Source of the DNA: Nilaparvata lugens
Taxonomy: Eukaryota > Arthropoda > Insecta > Hemiptera > Delphacidae
Direction: 5' to 3'
NCBI RefSeq assembly: GCF_014356525.2
Contig: NC_052507.1
Location: 56,529,621-56,593,620 of the forward strand
Length of the DNA stretch: 64,000 bases
Shown here: piece by piece, positions 46,760 through 59,249 of the stretch
Position numbering within the stretch: the stretch's first letter is position 1
Layout of the letters: each line of letters opens with the position of its first letter
Notes under the pieces: generated by a model
What the model saw: the letters and a program-made list of their open reading frames with translations, nothing else
Databases searched by the model: none
What the model was told of the DNA's origin: nothing
Translations under genes and position numbers: made by a program

Positions 46760-46853
46760 GTGAGATTCACTATCAACTGACAGCATTGATTGATTGAATG
46801 GAAAGCATTTATATTGTTTATGAGGAATTCTCACAGTTTGAAGTAAATTTCAC
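46760..46853 (+). repeat. GTCAGCATT palindromic MITE-like copy
   Basis: GTGAGATTCACTATCAACTG ... AGCATTGATTGATTGAATGG ... CAGTTTGAAGTAAATTTCAC: a nearly complete member of about 94 bases with both outer ends. Confidence 0.75.
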
Positions 46854-47217
46854 TCTGTGAATGCCGCATACTTAACCGACAATCTTGAATGCTTGCTTAT
46901 TAATGATCCAGACACCTTCAACATGTTCCATGCCTCTTCGTGATAAGACGCCGGCATCCTATGTAGTACATGATTTATAATTATGCAGTATAAAGCATAG
47001 ATAGTACTCATAGCATATGATATCGATATAATGATAATGATACTCATTGTACATACAATATGGATATTTCATGTAGTACAAAATAATATTATGTACAGTA
47101 CATAGCACGACTGTATAACTACTACACTTGGTAGATGATTAGGATCTTATGATAATATTATAATAATAAGAATGGTTTGTATAGATATTTTTGGACAGAA
47201 AATGTTGTGGAAATCTA

Positions 47218-47345
47218 GAAGACATAACCTCATTTGGACTTTTGATGTTACCTTAATTTGGGAGAGAAAAAATACAAGGTATTCTTAGTTTTTCTCTACC
47301 GATCTGTGCTCCATTGTGAGCAAGAATAAATAAATAAATGAATAA
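47218..47345 (+). repeat. SINE-like dispersed repeat, copy 1
   Basis: CTTAATTTGGGAGAGAAA, then TACAAGGT and TTTCTCT, ending (AATAAATA)n/AATGAATA. A related copy is at 61335-61466. An RNA polymerase III promoter is not evident, so the class is uncertain. Confidence 0.55.
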
Positions 47346-47639
47346 TATCGTGGTATAATATTATTATAAAATTCTATAGTGAGGTTCATTGTACATCATC
47401 AATATGGGTATAGCACCATATGAATAGTATACTTAAGTGAGTACTCTATATCGGTATACAACAATGATCTTGGCTTTATAAATTCATAATGTATATGATT
47501 CCTCCAGGATCTGTTACAAGATATCCGTTACAATAGTAGTACCGTAGTTGGTATTAGAATAAGATGATTAAGTACTGTGTGATGCATGTTTGAATATTGC
47601 AGTAATTCAGGATGTGCATGAGTAACATGTGGTTCATAT

Positions 47640-48300
47640 CAAATTAATGAGCAAGGGAAGCGTCTTCAGTTGAGGATCAAACGAAGAAGAACAGGAAAGA
47701 AGAGAAGGGAAAGGATGAAATAATGCAGAATGAGCACGAATAATAAGGAGAATATGAAACATTAGGCAAATTGGCGAGTGATAATCAGTGAATGATAGAA
47801 TGAGTAATAGAAGTAGGATGTGGGGAAGAGGGGTGCAAATGAAAAGAGATTGGGAACCGGATGAGTTGGTAAATAACAATAATGAAGAAATTATATCATG
47901 ATTTTAATGAGGAGGAAAAGGTGATGAATGAAAAACATAAATAAAGATGAAGGTGAAAATTTGTGATATAATATAATCTGGAAATAGAGCATTGCAGAGG
48001 AAAAATGGAAAAAGGAAATAAGAAATCGCATAGAATAGGAAGAATACAACTGGAAGTTGTATATAGAACAATACACTGGAAGGTTTGTAGAGCATGGTGA
48101 GAATTTGAAATAAACCTTGAGAAAAAACCATAAGCAATTGAAGAGGATGTGAGTCTAAGAATACAGAGGTTTGTGTTGATTTGGTAAAGCTAGAATTCAA
48201 TCTCAAGAAATTACAAGAATGAAATTTCGTTAGTAAACGGAAAAGTGAGGTTCAAAAAGCAGTTGATGGGGCGAGAGGAGAAATTGGTGCAGATCAAGAA
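47640..48300 (+). repeat. Purine-rich domain
   Basis: The plus strand is A+G rich over about 650 bases, the mirror image of the pyrimidine-rich domains elsewhere. No gene. Confidence 0.5.
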
Positions 48301-48529
48301 ACTTAGAAAGCAAAAACGGGTAGTTCACTCAACTCAATCCAACCTAAACCAAAATAACTCATCTCCACCATCATCAACCAGACGGAATGGAAAAAATTGT
48401 TATTTATAACTATTCATTTAGCACTAAGTTATTTTATAACTTCAAAAATACAAAAGTTTGTGGTAGAAGAAAAGAAGAAAGGGAGAGAAAACATAGAAGT
48501 TGAAAGAAGCAAAGAAGAGGAGTAATTTA

Positions 48530-48600
48530 AAAGGGTACTCATATCTATTTTTCATTTATATTAAAAGTATATCCAAAGAAAAAAGATAATAAAATGGCAT
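48530..48600 (+). repeat. Fragment of the AGGGTACT hairpin family
   Basis: AAAAGGGTACTCATATC then TTCATTTATATTAAAAGTA, as in one arm of 57674-57849. Confidence 0.45.
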
Positions 48601-48799
48601 ATCAACCAAACATGATTCAAATATTATGAACGATTATATTATTCATAGAATCGATTGATTGTTTGTATCTTGAAGGAAATGAAATGTATAAAATATTTTA
48701 TCATTTTCCATTCTATTGCAAGAATCTTCTTCTCCAATATAACCACCTTACTGAGCAGTACTGATCAAAGCAATGACATGAAGCTTAATCATAGCTTGA

Positions 48800-48866
48800 T
48801 CAGTTGCAACCTGAAAACTCTGACACCAGACCTGAGCTAGCCAGGTCACTCGATATTATTATTATT
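48800..48866 (-). repeat. Dispersed repeat, GAGTGACCTGGCT family, inverted copy
   Basis: The reverse complement reads ATATCGAGTGACCTGGCTAG then CTCAGGTCTGGTGTCAGAG. It is followed by an (ATT)n run. Partner of 45758-45818. Confidence 0.7.
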
Positions 48867-49049
48867 ATTTAGCTAATTTTTAGGTAATACAACATCCCAA
48901 ATCAATCTCGATAACTTAACAATATCCTGCCTATCAACCCTCAATGACCTCATCCCCTATTGAATCTCGATCTCCCCTATCAATCGCGATAATCCCGGAA
49001 TTCAGTCAAGTGCTAACTGCTTCAGATGTCTCGCATTCTGAACTGTATT

Positions 49050-49149
49050 GTGAGATTCACTCCAGACTACCAGCATTGGCAGCATTGGTCCAATGGGAAG
49101 CGTTGGTGTGCTGCCGGGCCTATGCTGACAGTATCAAGTGAATGTCACT
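49050..49149 (+). repeat. GTCAGCATT palindromic MITE-like copy
   Basis: GTGAGATTCACTCCAGACTA...CAGCATTGG ... TATGCTGACAGTATCAAGTG...TGTCAC. GCAGCATTGG is duplicated in the left arm. Confidence 0.7.
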
Positions 49150-49264
49150 ATGCCACGTGTCGGCAGTTGCACCATAGCTGACTGAATTGATAACTATGAT
49201 TATGATTGGAATGTTCTCGTATTGAGAAATTATTAGCATCTTATGTTTCTAAATACACATATTT

Positions 49265-49560
49265 TCATTGGGGGTACTTTATTTGTTGGTAAAAAAATCC
49301 ATAGTACCCTTTTTTTAAACCCTTATATAAAATACAATAACAACTAGTTTCGGATGCTTAATTAATTTTCAAGTTTCACTTGAATTGTAGAGATTTTTTC
49401 ATGCTCAATCTTTTCCACTTGAAATTATTTGTTTTAATTGTATCTGAAGCCTGATAATTGGGAAACCAAAATCAAACTATCTTTCCACGACATGTTTTGG
49501 CTACTAATGCCATTTTTGACTTGAAATTATATAATAGGATTAATATTCTTATTTATAATA
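49265..49560 (+). repeat. AGGGTACT/ACATGTTTTGG repeat family, diverged copy
   Basis: GGGGTACTTT...AGTACCCTTTTT and CACGACATGTTTTGGCTACT with TGCCATTTTTGACTTGAAA match elements of the hairpin at 57674-57849. Confidence 0.45.
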
Positions 49561-49739
49561 TTTGAAATACAATATAAAATTTACTGCTGATATAAAGAAA
49601 ATTTTTTCGGAGATGACTCTACTCAACTATGTAGGAAATCCACAGTGTAGTATAAAGGTGAGTGATCTCACATATTGTTTCTTTTATAATGTTTCCCAGT
49701 TTTCATTATTAGCTTTTAACGGCGGTTCTGGATTTCCTT

Positions 49740-50700
49740 GGGCTTTTTATTATCTTGATGTGTGCAGGGAGTAAAAGTAAATTGTGGAGTGATGGTGCTA
49801 GGTGTTTGAAGTGTCGTTGATATGTCGCCTTCCTAGCATCATTCGTTATAAGAAGGTTTTTATTTCTTGCATTATGACTGTGATTTCTATGTTGAAAGAA
49901 TTGTGGGCCTTCGTGTAGTCTTACAAAATGACTTCCAGTGAGTAGAGCTGTCTTGCGTCCATCACAGCTATTTCATTGTAGAGCTGGTCTGATTGATAAC
50001 GAGGTGGCTTCTGTTTGATGATCTTCATTATTTGTTTTCGCATTTTTAATGGGGTCAAGGTACACGTAGGTACCTCTCCATCATAAAATTCAATAGGTAA
50101 CCAAAGACTGAACTAATAGTTGACGATCATCATGCACAAATCATATGAATTAATGTTATCAGCATTTTGAACTTGCATACTGTCTGCCTCTACTTCTTGC
50201 AAAGAGGATGTCTCGTATTTGATGATCCCAGTGTGAAAAATGATTCACTATAATTCAATGATATTCGGTTTTCTGTGAATAGTGGATAAAGTGCTGTTGG
50301 AAATGTTGAGTGTTAGAAGCTTTTCTGTGATCTGTCCATAGCTGAATATTTTGAAAAGTAGGTCATGTCATGGTTCAGGGTAAGCAGATTCAGATCCAAC
50401 CAATTCAGATTTTCTGTAGAACAATCTGAGCCTTATTCCATGCTTTCGGCCACATTGATCCTGGAAACAAAAAATAATTTTTCATCAGAAAATAAAGTAA
50501 TATTCTTCTTGATTTCCATAATGCACAGAGAATTTATAAAAATCTTCAATAGTACTGGACTAAGGACTTGGGTTCCGGACACTCCAGGTCCGATTTGACA
50601 ATACTTTCGGGAACAGTAGATCTCATTTTACTTCTCTGATGTCACTGTTGTAGAATCTCTCCAGCGGAATACCGCGTTATTATGAGATCAACTTCAAACT
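49740..50700 (-). pseudogene. LINE D: decayed reverse transcriptase, palm to C-terminus
   Basis: Read on the minus strand in shifting frames. RGIPLERFYNS is near 50680. GPGVSGTQVLSPVLLKIFIN (motif B, PQG altered to SGT) is near 50540-50600, and NITLFSDEKLFF (motif C, FADD altered to FSDE) near 50490. The C-terminal blocks are QIMKIIKQKPPRY and VMDARQLYSLEVI (49930-50060), then HNARNKNLLITNDARK and LAPSLHNLLLLPAHIK (49750-49860). The order and spacing fit a LINE RT; both key motifs are mutated and stops interrupt it. Confidence 0.65.
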
Positions 50701-50705
50701 ATCAG

Positions 50706-50788
50706 AGTAGAGAATTACTCACAAATAACATCTATGCTTCTTATTAAAATCAATGCTGACAGTGTGTAGAAAATCACAGTGGCCTATA
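50706..50788 (-). repeat. GTCAGCATT palindromic MITE-like copy, eroded
   Basis: CTCACAAATAACATCTATGC then AAATCAATGCTGACAGTG. The inner segment follows the family consensus and one arm is degraded. Confidence 0.5.
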
Positions 50789-52679
50789 CGAGAGTCTCAA
50801 CATTGAATATTGATCAATTTTATTTATTTGACTTATCTTTTCGGAGGAGTTCGAGGGTTTGCATTGTTAGTTGCATGTAATAAGATTTCAGAGAATTGTG
50901 TACTCTGAATAATGAAAGGGTCCACTGTCGAAGTACAAGTATCCATTTTTCGAAGCCTTGAACTTAGTGAAAGTTTCGAGAAATTGTGGATTGATCTAAT
51001 TCTGAGAAAAGTCAAGTGCCAAGAAACGTTTCTGATAGAACGTGATCTCAATGGCTTCCCTGAACCATTTTGAAGCGTTTGTTTAGGGATGAAGATTCAG
51101 GAGTTTTGAAGCCAGAAATCCCCAGTTACCGCATTCTTCTTTTCGATCTTCACACATTCAATAATCATTATAATATTATTGAAGTATAGTTTGTAGAATA
51201 ATGCGATAGTTTGTAGAATAGTTTGTCTCTGGAATGCCTTCAAGGAAGGTAATATTGTAATATGAGGTACCTTATTAGAGTTGTTAACAATAACTCCTTC
51301 ACGTTGTTACTATCTCATTATAGTTACCTCAATACTACTTTGATACCAGTCTCTAATTCTCAAGAACCTGAAAAATGAAAAAAATATATAGAAATATGAA
51401 TCTCCACAATCAATTTCCAAAGGTGTCTGGATGTTTCTATGGAATTTACTCATATCATTTTGAGAGAAATTACTATTTCCTCAGTACATAATGAGATATT
51501 TCTCTGATAAGATAGTTTATGTTTTATTGAAGAAATATTGTGGGAAGAGGAAAACATTTTTTCCCAGAAGAGCATTCGATTTTCCAGCTCCGTTTCCAAG
51601 CGGAAAAGTCTATCTACTGTGTCCTACTGAGTTATCATTACACAAAATATCTATCTTTCAATGTAATATTGAAAATTATTTTGTACTTCCTATCTACAGT
51701 ATTTGGCTAGGTGAGATGAGTATCGTATCTCGATCACCTTGGTATTCTTCAAAATGGAAAACAACACATTTCTCAAGTTGTTTTTTGTAATATTGCAATG
51801 GAATAACATGACAAAGAAAAATTCAAATTGAAGGAACCCTATCGGTTTTTCACCGCAAATCTCATCCTACACTTCCTTCTATTACCTCCCAACACTGAAC
51901 CCCTGATAGCACAATTTATGTGTAATCTCGAACTCGCCCTGCATAATTCCGGGGTAAGAACTCGACTCTGACCCATCGTGATTACTTGTGGCTGTGTAAG
52001 AACCCCACTAAGGGTGGTTTCGAAATTCGCTACCCTGGAATTGGCGGGTTCAGCTTGAGCCCTTGAGCATTTTCAACCCTCTGGCTGTCTTGCTTTGAGT
52101 TTGAAGCCGACCGCTTATGACTGTTAGTTATGAGATAGGGTTTCAGGGTAGGAGAGTGAATAGGAGGGGAGAAGTGTTTACAAGAGAGTATTTCCCTCTC
52201 TCTTACTCCTCTGCGTATTCTTCGTATCTTCCAACTCCTCCTCAACTCCTTCCGACCCGATTCTTTCCTCAATTTTTATTTTCATATTTTTCTTCTATAG
52301 TATATTCTACTACTAGTTATAACATCATTACTCTCCTTTGATTTGATATTCAGTCTCCTACATCCTCAACAATGACCCTACATTGTTAAAATCTCTAATC
52401 ATGCACATCTTTTCCCAGTTCTTCTCCAACCTCTATCCACTTCGTATTTTTCTTCCATTCAATCTTCTTATCGTATGGGAATGGATGGGTAGGGTATTCG
52501 TTAATAAACATTCCTTAGTACTGCATCGACGACAACACATGTTCATAATCTGCAGACCTATGTAATACAGTATACTATTATTATAAAGAATAATTGGGAA
52601 AACCCTAAATTCATCTTTGGAATTTTTTATCATGGAAATTTATGTAAACAGGAAAATGACAGAGTACGGTAAGTTGAGT
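50789..52679. other. Non-coding DNA
   Basis: No recognisable gene. The frames at 51491-51790 and 52030-52272 lack motifs. GC content rises at 51880-52100 without other support. Confidence 0.4.
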
Positions 52680-53480
52680 TAAGAAATGGATGGAGGGAGA
52701 ACTCTAGAAAATGAAACAGAAATTGGAAAAAGAAGAAAAAGAAGAAGTAAACGAAGAAGAAGAAGAAGAAGAAGAAGAAAAAGAACAAATAGAAGGTGAA
52801 GAAAAATGAATGAAAAGGAAAAATTTAAAAGCATAAGGAAAGGAATGGTGTTCGAATTTGACAGAGTGGAAGATGAGGTTTGAGCTGGAAGAGGAGCATG
52901 AATATCACTTGGAAGGATGGAAAAAATAATATAGAGGAGGATGAGGATGGTAAAGAGATGGATGAATAAGGGGAGAGAAAAAAATAGTGGGACAGAGGAA
53001 AGACGTGAAAGGGAGACAAGACTAATAGCCGACCTATTAGGCAGTTGATGAAGAAGAAGTAGGCTCTAAACAGATAGGTCACAGAGACGGCAGCCTGCTG
53101 CCTGAAGGGTGTGCTAGAAAGTGCTATCATGAATATTCATGGCAGACACATCAACAAGAAAAGGACGGAGATTAAGAGGAGAGCGCAAAGACAGAGGAAT
53201 TTGGAATCCACCTCTTTACCACTCTTCTCAGAACTTCGTACTTGTGGGTTGCCTATCCTGTAAGTTCTGGTGGAGAATTTTGGAAAAATAGGAGAAGGGG
53301 TTAGAGGACGTGAAATTGGAAGAGTTAAGAGTTGATGAATTCGAAGAATCAGGACAGGGTATAATCAGAAGTGCAACACTGTAAAGTACGATGTTAGAAA
53401 GGAGTTGAAGTATTTGGTCATAAGAAGGGGAGAAGTTGAATAAAGTTGATGAATGAGAAACAGAAATATTGTGAAGGGAA
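52680..53480 (+). repeat. Purine-rich domain with (GAA)n
   Basis: A+G-rich plus strand with a GAA run at 52731-52805. Confidence 0.6.
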
Positions 53481-53659
53481 TCAGGGAGACTCGGAATTCA
53501 GAGACTGATGAGAAGCAGAACGTTATCCCGTTACTATATTCCATTATGGAAAAATTATACACATAGATGGAAGGGATCGTTTTTGCTTTTTGACTCATCT
53601 GAAAACAGTTCCAACTTATTTTATATCAACTTCCATTATTGTCATTTATAGTGCTAATC

Positions 53660-53742
53660 ATTGAGAACTGTCAGCTTCGGTTTACAATTCTCAGCGTTGG
53701 TGTATTTGTGAGAAATGCTGACAATTTGGAGTGAATCTCACT
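53660..53742 (+). repeat. GTCAGCATT palindromic MITE-like copy
   Basis: GAGAACTGTCAGC on the left, GAGAAATGCTGACAATTTGG and AGTGAATCTCAC on the right. The right end is complete. Confidence 0.65.
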
Positions 53743-56455
53743 GGCACAACTACAATCTCCACAACAATTATAACAAACAGTCTCTCAGTTCAAATTACCC
53801 AATAAAACGTCACTGGTGCTTGGTACCTTTGTCACTATCTCAGGACAGAGAACGAGAACATGATGATCACTAGCGACAGCGACAATAAGCATTTCAGAGA
53901 CGGTGTCGCTCACAATTCGAAACTCAAAACATCAAATTAATTGGAATTGAGTATCAGCGGTACGAAAAGGTCCACTGTCAAAGGTCTGTTTTTTCACAGT
54001 GTAGTCCGACTCTATAGAGGAAACCCCTTTCGAGCGTTCTACAGATGTATTAAATGGAGTAGGAGGCAAGATATTATATATCTAGTGAATGGCAACATAT
54101 ATGAACGTATGTGGAAATTGAATGACTTATAAATGCTGTCTATTGTAGCAGGCATGTATAGAATGGAATGCAACATATTTTGTATGGTGTATATGACAAA
54201 ATGTTTGTACGAATGAACTGAATGGTAACATTCATGCATAAAGTGAGAGGCAACATATGAAACCTTATAACCACGTACAAACGAAGCTACAATCGTAAAT
54301 TAGGTTGATTGTTCTATTGGTTCTCTATGTCGAGTTGTTTACGATATTGTTCACAATCGGAGCAGGAAATTTGTTGATTATTTTGGAAGCGGTACAAAAT
54401 TGGGTGCTGTCAAAGTTTGTTTATAGCATTGATACTAGTCCAGGATAGATGGAATTCATTGTAGTAATCATTGGCTAGAACTATGGATAATGTGAGTGTA
54501 TTTGCAATTTCAAACATCATGCGTTGAATCGATTGTTGGATTTGTGGTATTAATATTGTAATTGTAGTTATTATGATTGTCATAGGATGAATAATTATCA
54601 ATTTGAGATGTAATTTTGTAATTTTGCAGGGTTTAAAAATGTGATTACTTTGGTGAAAGGGATTGTGATCTGACAATCGATCGAGATAAACATGAAGTTC
54701 CCACTTTCAAAATTCAATAATGCACTCTCCTTTCTCGAAATTAAAATATGGGAAGATATTTTAAATACAATTACTCTATAGAACCATCTTAAATGACTTG
54801 AGATTTATCAAAATAAATATTGGATACATTTTTTCTCGGCCAAAAACTTATAAAGAATGAACTTTCCTTTCACGAGTTTATTTAGATCTATAAACGGTTC
54901 AAAGTAACGATATATGGGAGTGATTTGTTCCAAAGCTGGGACTAGAAGCCTAGAAGCCACTACGATTTCACCATGTTTTTACTTCTATTTTCTATGATTT
55001 CGCTTTATTAACAGTTATTGTCTTTTCCAGGTAGGAACGGTTCAATAAGGTTCTGAGAACTACGGCATTACTCCATTCGTAAGTTACATCTCTGTATTAG
55101 TTTTGTAATCAATATTTTTATCTAATCCCCGCAATAGTATAGCTTTTACCAATCAAGTTAGTCCGAAATATTCATGTGATAGTTCTATATAATGATTATC
55201 AGTTGAATATTGTTTGTTCTACACTCTTCCTTTGTTGAAATGACAGTGAACGCAAGTAGTATTCCCAAAGTAAATGAGAATGAATGAAGCTGCTTCAACA
55301 TTCTATCTAACTGTGCATTGAAAACTTGCGAAAGTTGTTTATATTCCATGAAACAATTTCTATTACATTATTCATTCGACTAATGACATTAAATAATGGA
55401 TAGTGTCAATTATTGTGTCACGGTTAAACATTTTGAAAAACTGGAATAATATATTATAAAAATTCTGAAATTAATTTCAAACATAGCTCGAGAGGACATT
55501 AATTAGATCAATGATATTATTGCTCAACTAATGAAGCAAATTGATCAGTTTCGGTTGAGAACTTATTTCAGTTAAACAATAACACCTATATCAAAAATCT
55601 AATTAAATAATATAAAAAAATTCAACTCATGATTTTTTATGACACTTTTCCGATTCTGACTCACATTATTTACTATCCAATCTGGTATCTCGTCTTCAAT
55701 AATTCTACTACTCAATATTCAGACTGAGAAAGAATATCAGGTAGCTGGAAAAGGCAACTGAATATTTTCCTGAGATGACACAGAAATTAAATGCAGCGAA
55801 TATTTTTAAATTACTGTCTCTTGATGTTTCGACTCAAAAGAGAAGGGTGAGAGACTCTCGCGACTTGGAAAGACATGATGAGCTCGATTCAGTGAGAAGG
55901 AGACTCTTGAAAGTAAGATTAAAGAGATTTCTTGTTCCATTTTTTACTAACTAATCGCATTGAAGCAACACCGTGAATAAAAGGGGAGTAAAAGAGAATT
56001 GATGTCTCTCATTTTGCAGATTGTGCACTGCTTTTCTTCAGTGACACTGATTTTTCTTAAGCTTCAGTCTCCGTTGTTTTAGTTTGCAACTTCAATAACG
56101 TCGAAAATAAACTTACAATAATGGTGTATTCATCAGTTTATAGAATCATTGATATCATTGCGAATCAGTGAGAACAGTTTGCGTAATCTTATCAGATTTA
56201 TTGTAATGACATAAGAAACTCATCATTATGTGACCTGAATAGAATTCGATTAATCTAATAAATTGTAGTTTATGAATAACAAATGTGAATCGTAGACATG
56301 TGAATAATTAATTTCCAAATGAAAATACTTGTAGCATAGAATAACTTCACGTCCACAGAAAATGATATAGTGGAATTAGAATGTACAGCTTCCATTTTTT
56401 TTCCTCCACCTACTGTCTAAAGTACTTACTTTACTCCCTGAAACATAATACTAAA
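53743..56455. other. Non-coding DNA
   Basis: AT-rich with no supported gene or clear repeat. Confidence 0.4.
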
Positions 56456-56516
56456 GTGTCACTTTTTCGCTCTAGGTAGTAAAAAACAGAAAAACTCCCT
56501 AGGGAGTAAAAGTGAC
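56456..56516. repeat. Short hairpin, CTCCCTAGGGAG type
   Basis: GTGTCACTTTTTCGCTCTAG pairs with CTAGGGAGTAAAAGTGAC around an A-rich loop. Confidence 0.65.
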
Positions 56517-57032
56517 TCCATTTAAATAACATGGGAAGCATCTCTATTTAAAAACTTACATGGTAATAGGTTAGAAGGTCTAAGCTCAGATGAGAAAGCG
56601 TAATAGAGGTGTCTGTCATTGAGTCAACTGAATTCAATACCACAACCAGTAATTTGATCAACTCATGAAATATATGTTTGTATGATATTATATTCTTAAT
56701 ATTAGTAAACGATAAAAATCTATACAATTTTAAAATATTTTATTCTATTCAAAATACCAGCCAACAAATATTTTTGATCTGCATTCTGCAATTCAAATCT
56801 GAACCGCGTGATCTGGAGTCAGCCATTTTTGTCAGCCGGCTGATATGATTGTTACAACTTTGGCCGATAGATAGCGCAATCAGCAGTGCCTATCAGACGA
56901 CCGGTTTTTAGGTTTTAGATTTTAGGTTATGTTGTTAGGAAACATTGTCACCAATACGTAAGTTATTAGAATGATTTAATTTGCAGTTTCTATAAAAAAA
57001 TGTAGATGGAGGAAAAATGTTGTGTACATCAC
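56517..57032. other. Spacer between two hairpins with a YY1-like site
   Basis: AGTCAGCCATTTTTGTCAGC near 56818 and a donor-like ATACGTAAGTTATT near 56955. No coding frame supported. Confidence 0.3.
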
Positions 57033-57134
57033 GAGCGAAAAATACTTTTTCTCCCTCAGGAAAATTGTTGCCCTCGACTTCGCCTCGGGCTTCAAACATT
57101 TTCCCTCAGGGAGAAAAAGTCGTACTTTTCACTC
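57033..57134. repeat. Hairpin, TTTTTCTCCCTCAGG type
   Basis: GAGCGAAAAATACTTTTTCT...CCTCAGGAAAATTGTTGCCC pairs with GGGCTTCAAACATTTTCCCT...AGAAAAAGTCGTACTTTTCAC around CTCGACTTCGCCTC. Confidence 0.75.
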
Positions 57135-57673
57135 TAGATATACAAATAACTATTATATGATAGTAGTTGATTAGTAGCTCTCATAGAATTTATTAGATGA
57201 TTTACTTTCACAGAGAGTGATGACCCAATGAGCGTTTAACTTGCGCGTTGGTTATGGAAATGATTATGGCAAGATAATAGGGAAATTGATAAAATCTCCA
57301 GTAAGTTCCAGACTCAAAAGTGAATATGGAGATAATGACTGTGAATCAATCGAGCTGACACAGGTTGGGAGTATTGAAAGAGAATAATATTCAAGCTATC
57401 ATCATTTTTCGAAAATGCTTATACCATTCTTTTTCAAGTAATGTGATCATGCTTCTACATGAATAAAATGAATAGTGTGATATTGTGAAAATTATAAGTA
57501 TATCCATTACTTTCATTATGTTTTTTTCCTTTAATTGAGTACATGGAATATTTATTTTGTAATATGCCTTCTTATAAATGTATACTTTCTGTCTATCTGC
57601 ATGCATGTTGAGAAAACATATAATAATTCAAGAGGGGTTTTGTGAACTTATTTAAAAGAGTATTTTTTCTCTA

Positions 57674-57849
57674 GGGCTACTTTTAAAATGAATAAAAATA
57701 TCAATCTCAGTACCCTTCTAATTTTTCTTGTCACAACATGTTTCGGACATTGAAACCATTTTCAAGCTAAAAATGTCCAAAACATGTTGTAACAAAGTAA
57801 TTCAGAAGGGTACTGAGATCAATACTTCCATTTATATTGAAAGTAGCCC
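57674..57849. repeat. 176-bp hairpin (MITE-like)
   Basis: Arms of about 80 bases: GGGCTACTTTTAAAATG...TCAGTACCCTTCT...CACAACATGTTTCGGACATT on the left and the complementary series ending GAAAGTAGCCC on the right, with a loop of about 20 bases. Arm identity is roughly 80% by eye. Confidence 0.8.
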
Positions 57850-58554
57850 TTTTGAGGGTACTGATATTTATATTCTTATTTAAACGAGTATATATTTAAA
57901 CGTGCTGTGACGTTATTGTGATCATTTACACCGATCAAAACAATTTTATTAATCTGATGAATCATACAGGAGTTCAAACATCCTATAAATCGCATAGCTT
58001 ATAAGAGATTCAGCCAATCAGAAGTGAATGGAGGATCACCACTACACCCAGCCCAGATAGTCACGCCTCCAGCCAATCAAAAACGAGCAGTATAGAACAA
58101 AGATGTCATGATAGATTCTGAATTTGCTGATAGATGGCATTAGAGGCCTTTATCATCATCATTCTTAAATCTCCTCAAAACTTATTGTGAGGATTGAATC
58201 AGATTAAATAAGGTTGATTGCAAATTCCATGTCCAGTTGAATCTTTCCACTACAAGTGAATCGATAACGATTATATTCAATTCTACCCACTCAACTCACT
58301 CAATCTAATCATTAATTATTCAGTTTCTTCCAATCGTATCCCAATCACAGTGTTCCATGTGGGAGGAAAACTACGAAACCATTTGTATGAGAGCCGGACG
58401 TCAGGGCTGCTATTTGCTTTTCATTCTGCGCAGTAATCACATTTTGAATGCGTTTTTCTGTGAGCTTCATGGATATTCTAGGAACGTCGATGGACTCAAA
58501 TGGCGATTGATGGTGTACTCTGTTTTTTGTATTTTTCTCCGTCGACTATGATGA
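57850..58554. other. Non-coding DNA
   Basis: Two AGCCAATCA motifs at about 58011 and 58071 are CCAAT-like. No gene supported. Confidence 0.35.
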
Positions 58555-58960
58555 GAGGAAGAAGGAGAAACACTGAAAGAGGGGAAGAAGGAGGAAAAGG
58601 GAGAGGAAGAGAAAAAAAGAAGATTTTGATTGAGGGGATATTTTCCGATCGAACGTTTTTCCAGACACATTGAACGGCTAACATGGAATGGAAATCACCC
58701 GATGTTTTCCTGTTTTCTTTTATTCTTTATTTTTCGGGAAATAGAGGGTATGTCCGAGTGCTGGACGTTCAAAAAAGGGTTAAAAGGGGAAGAAAAAAGT
58801 TTGAGAAAAGAAGAGAGGGAGAGGAATGAGATGAGGATGAGGATGAGGAGTGGGAAGATGAGGCGTGTGAAGAAGATGAGGAGGAGGTGGAAGAGTAGAT
58901 GGTGAATGAGCATTCACAGCTGTGGAAGGAGAAATGTGAAGAAATCGTTTCCGAAGAAAG
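58555..58960 (+). repeat. Purine-rich domain
   Basis: GGAAGAAGG and GATGAGGAT repeats on the plus strand. All overlapping frames are compositional. Confidence 0.55.
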
Positions 58961-59249
58961 GAGAGGGTATGTATGATGATTCAAATGATAAAAAGGATTA
59001 TTTTGTGATTGTTGAAGATTTGAGAAAAATAATGTTGTGAACCAGAAGCATGTTGGGAGACAAGTGAAGGAGAAACTAAATAGTTAGGAGTATCAATCTG
59101 TTTCTTCTATAAACAGGGAAAAGTAATGATCACTGGTTTAATATGTTGCAACATATCAACATATCATCATCGATGATATCTTCAATGTTGTGTTGAGTTG
59201 AAATAAGTACATAGGAACTTTCACGCCATACAAAACAAACCAATATAAA

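Noticed and set aside
58011..58085. Promoter from paired AGCCAATCA motifs
   Set aside because: CCAAT-like motifs alone are too common and no other core promoter element is nearby.
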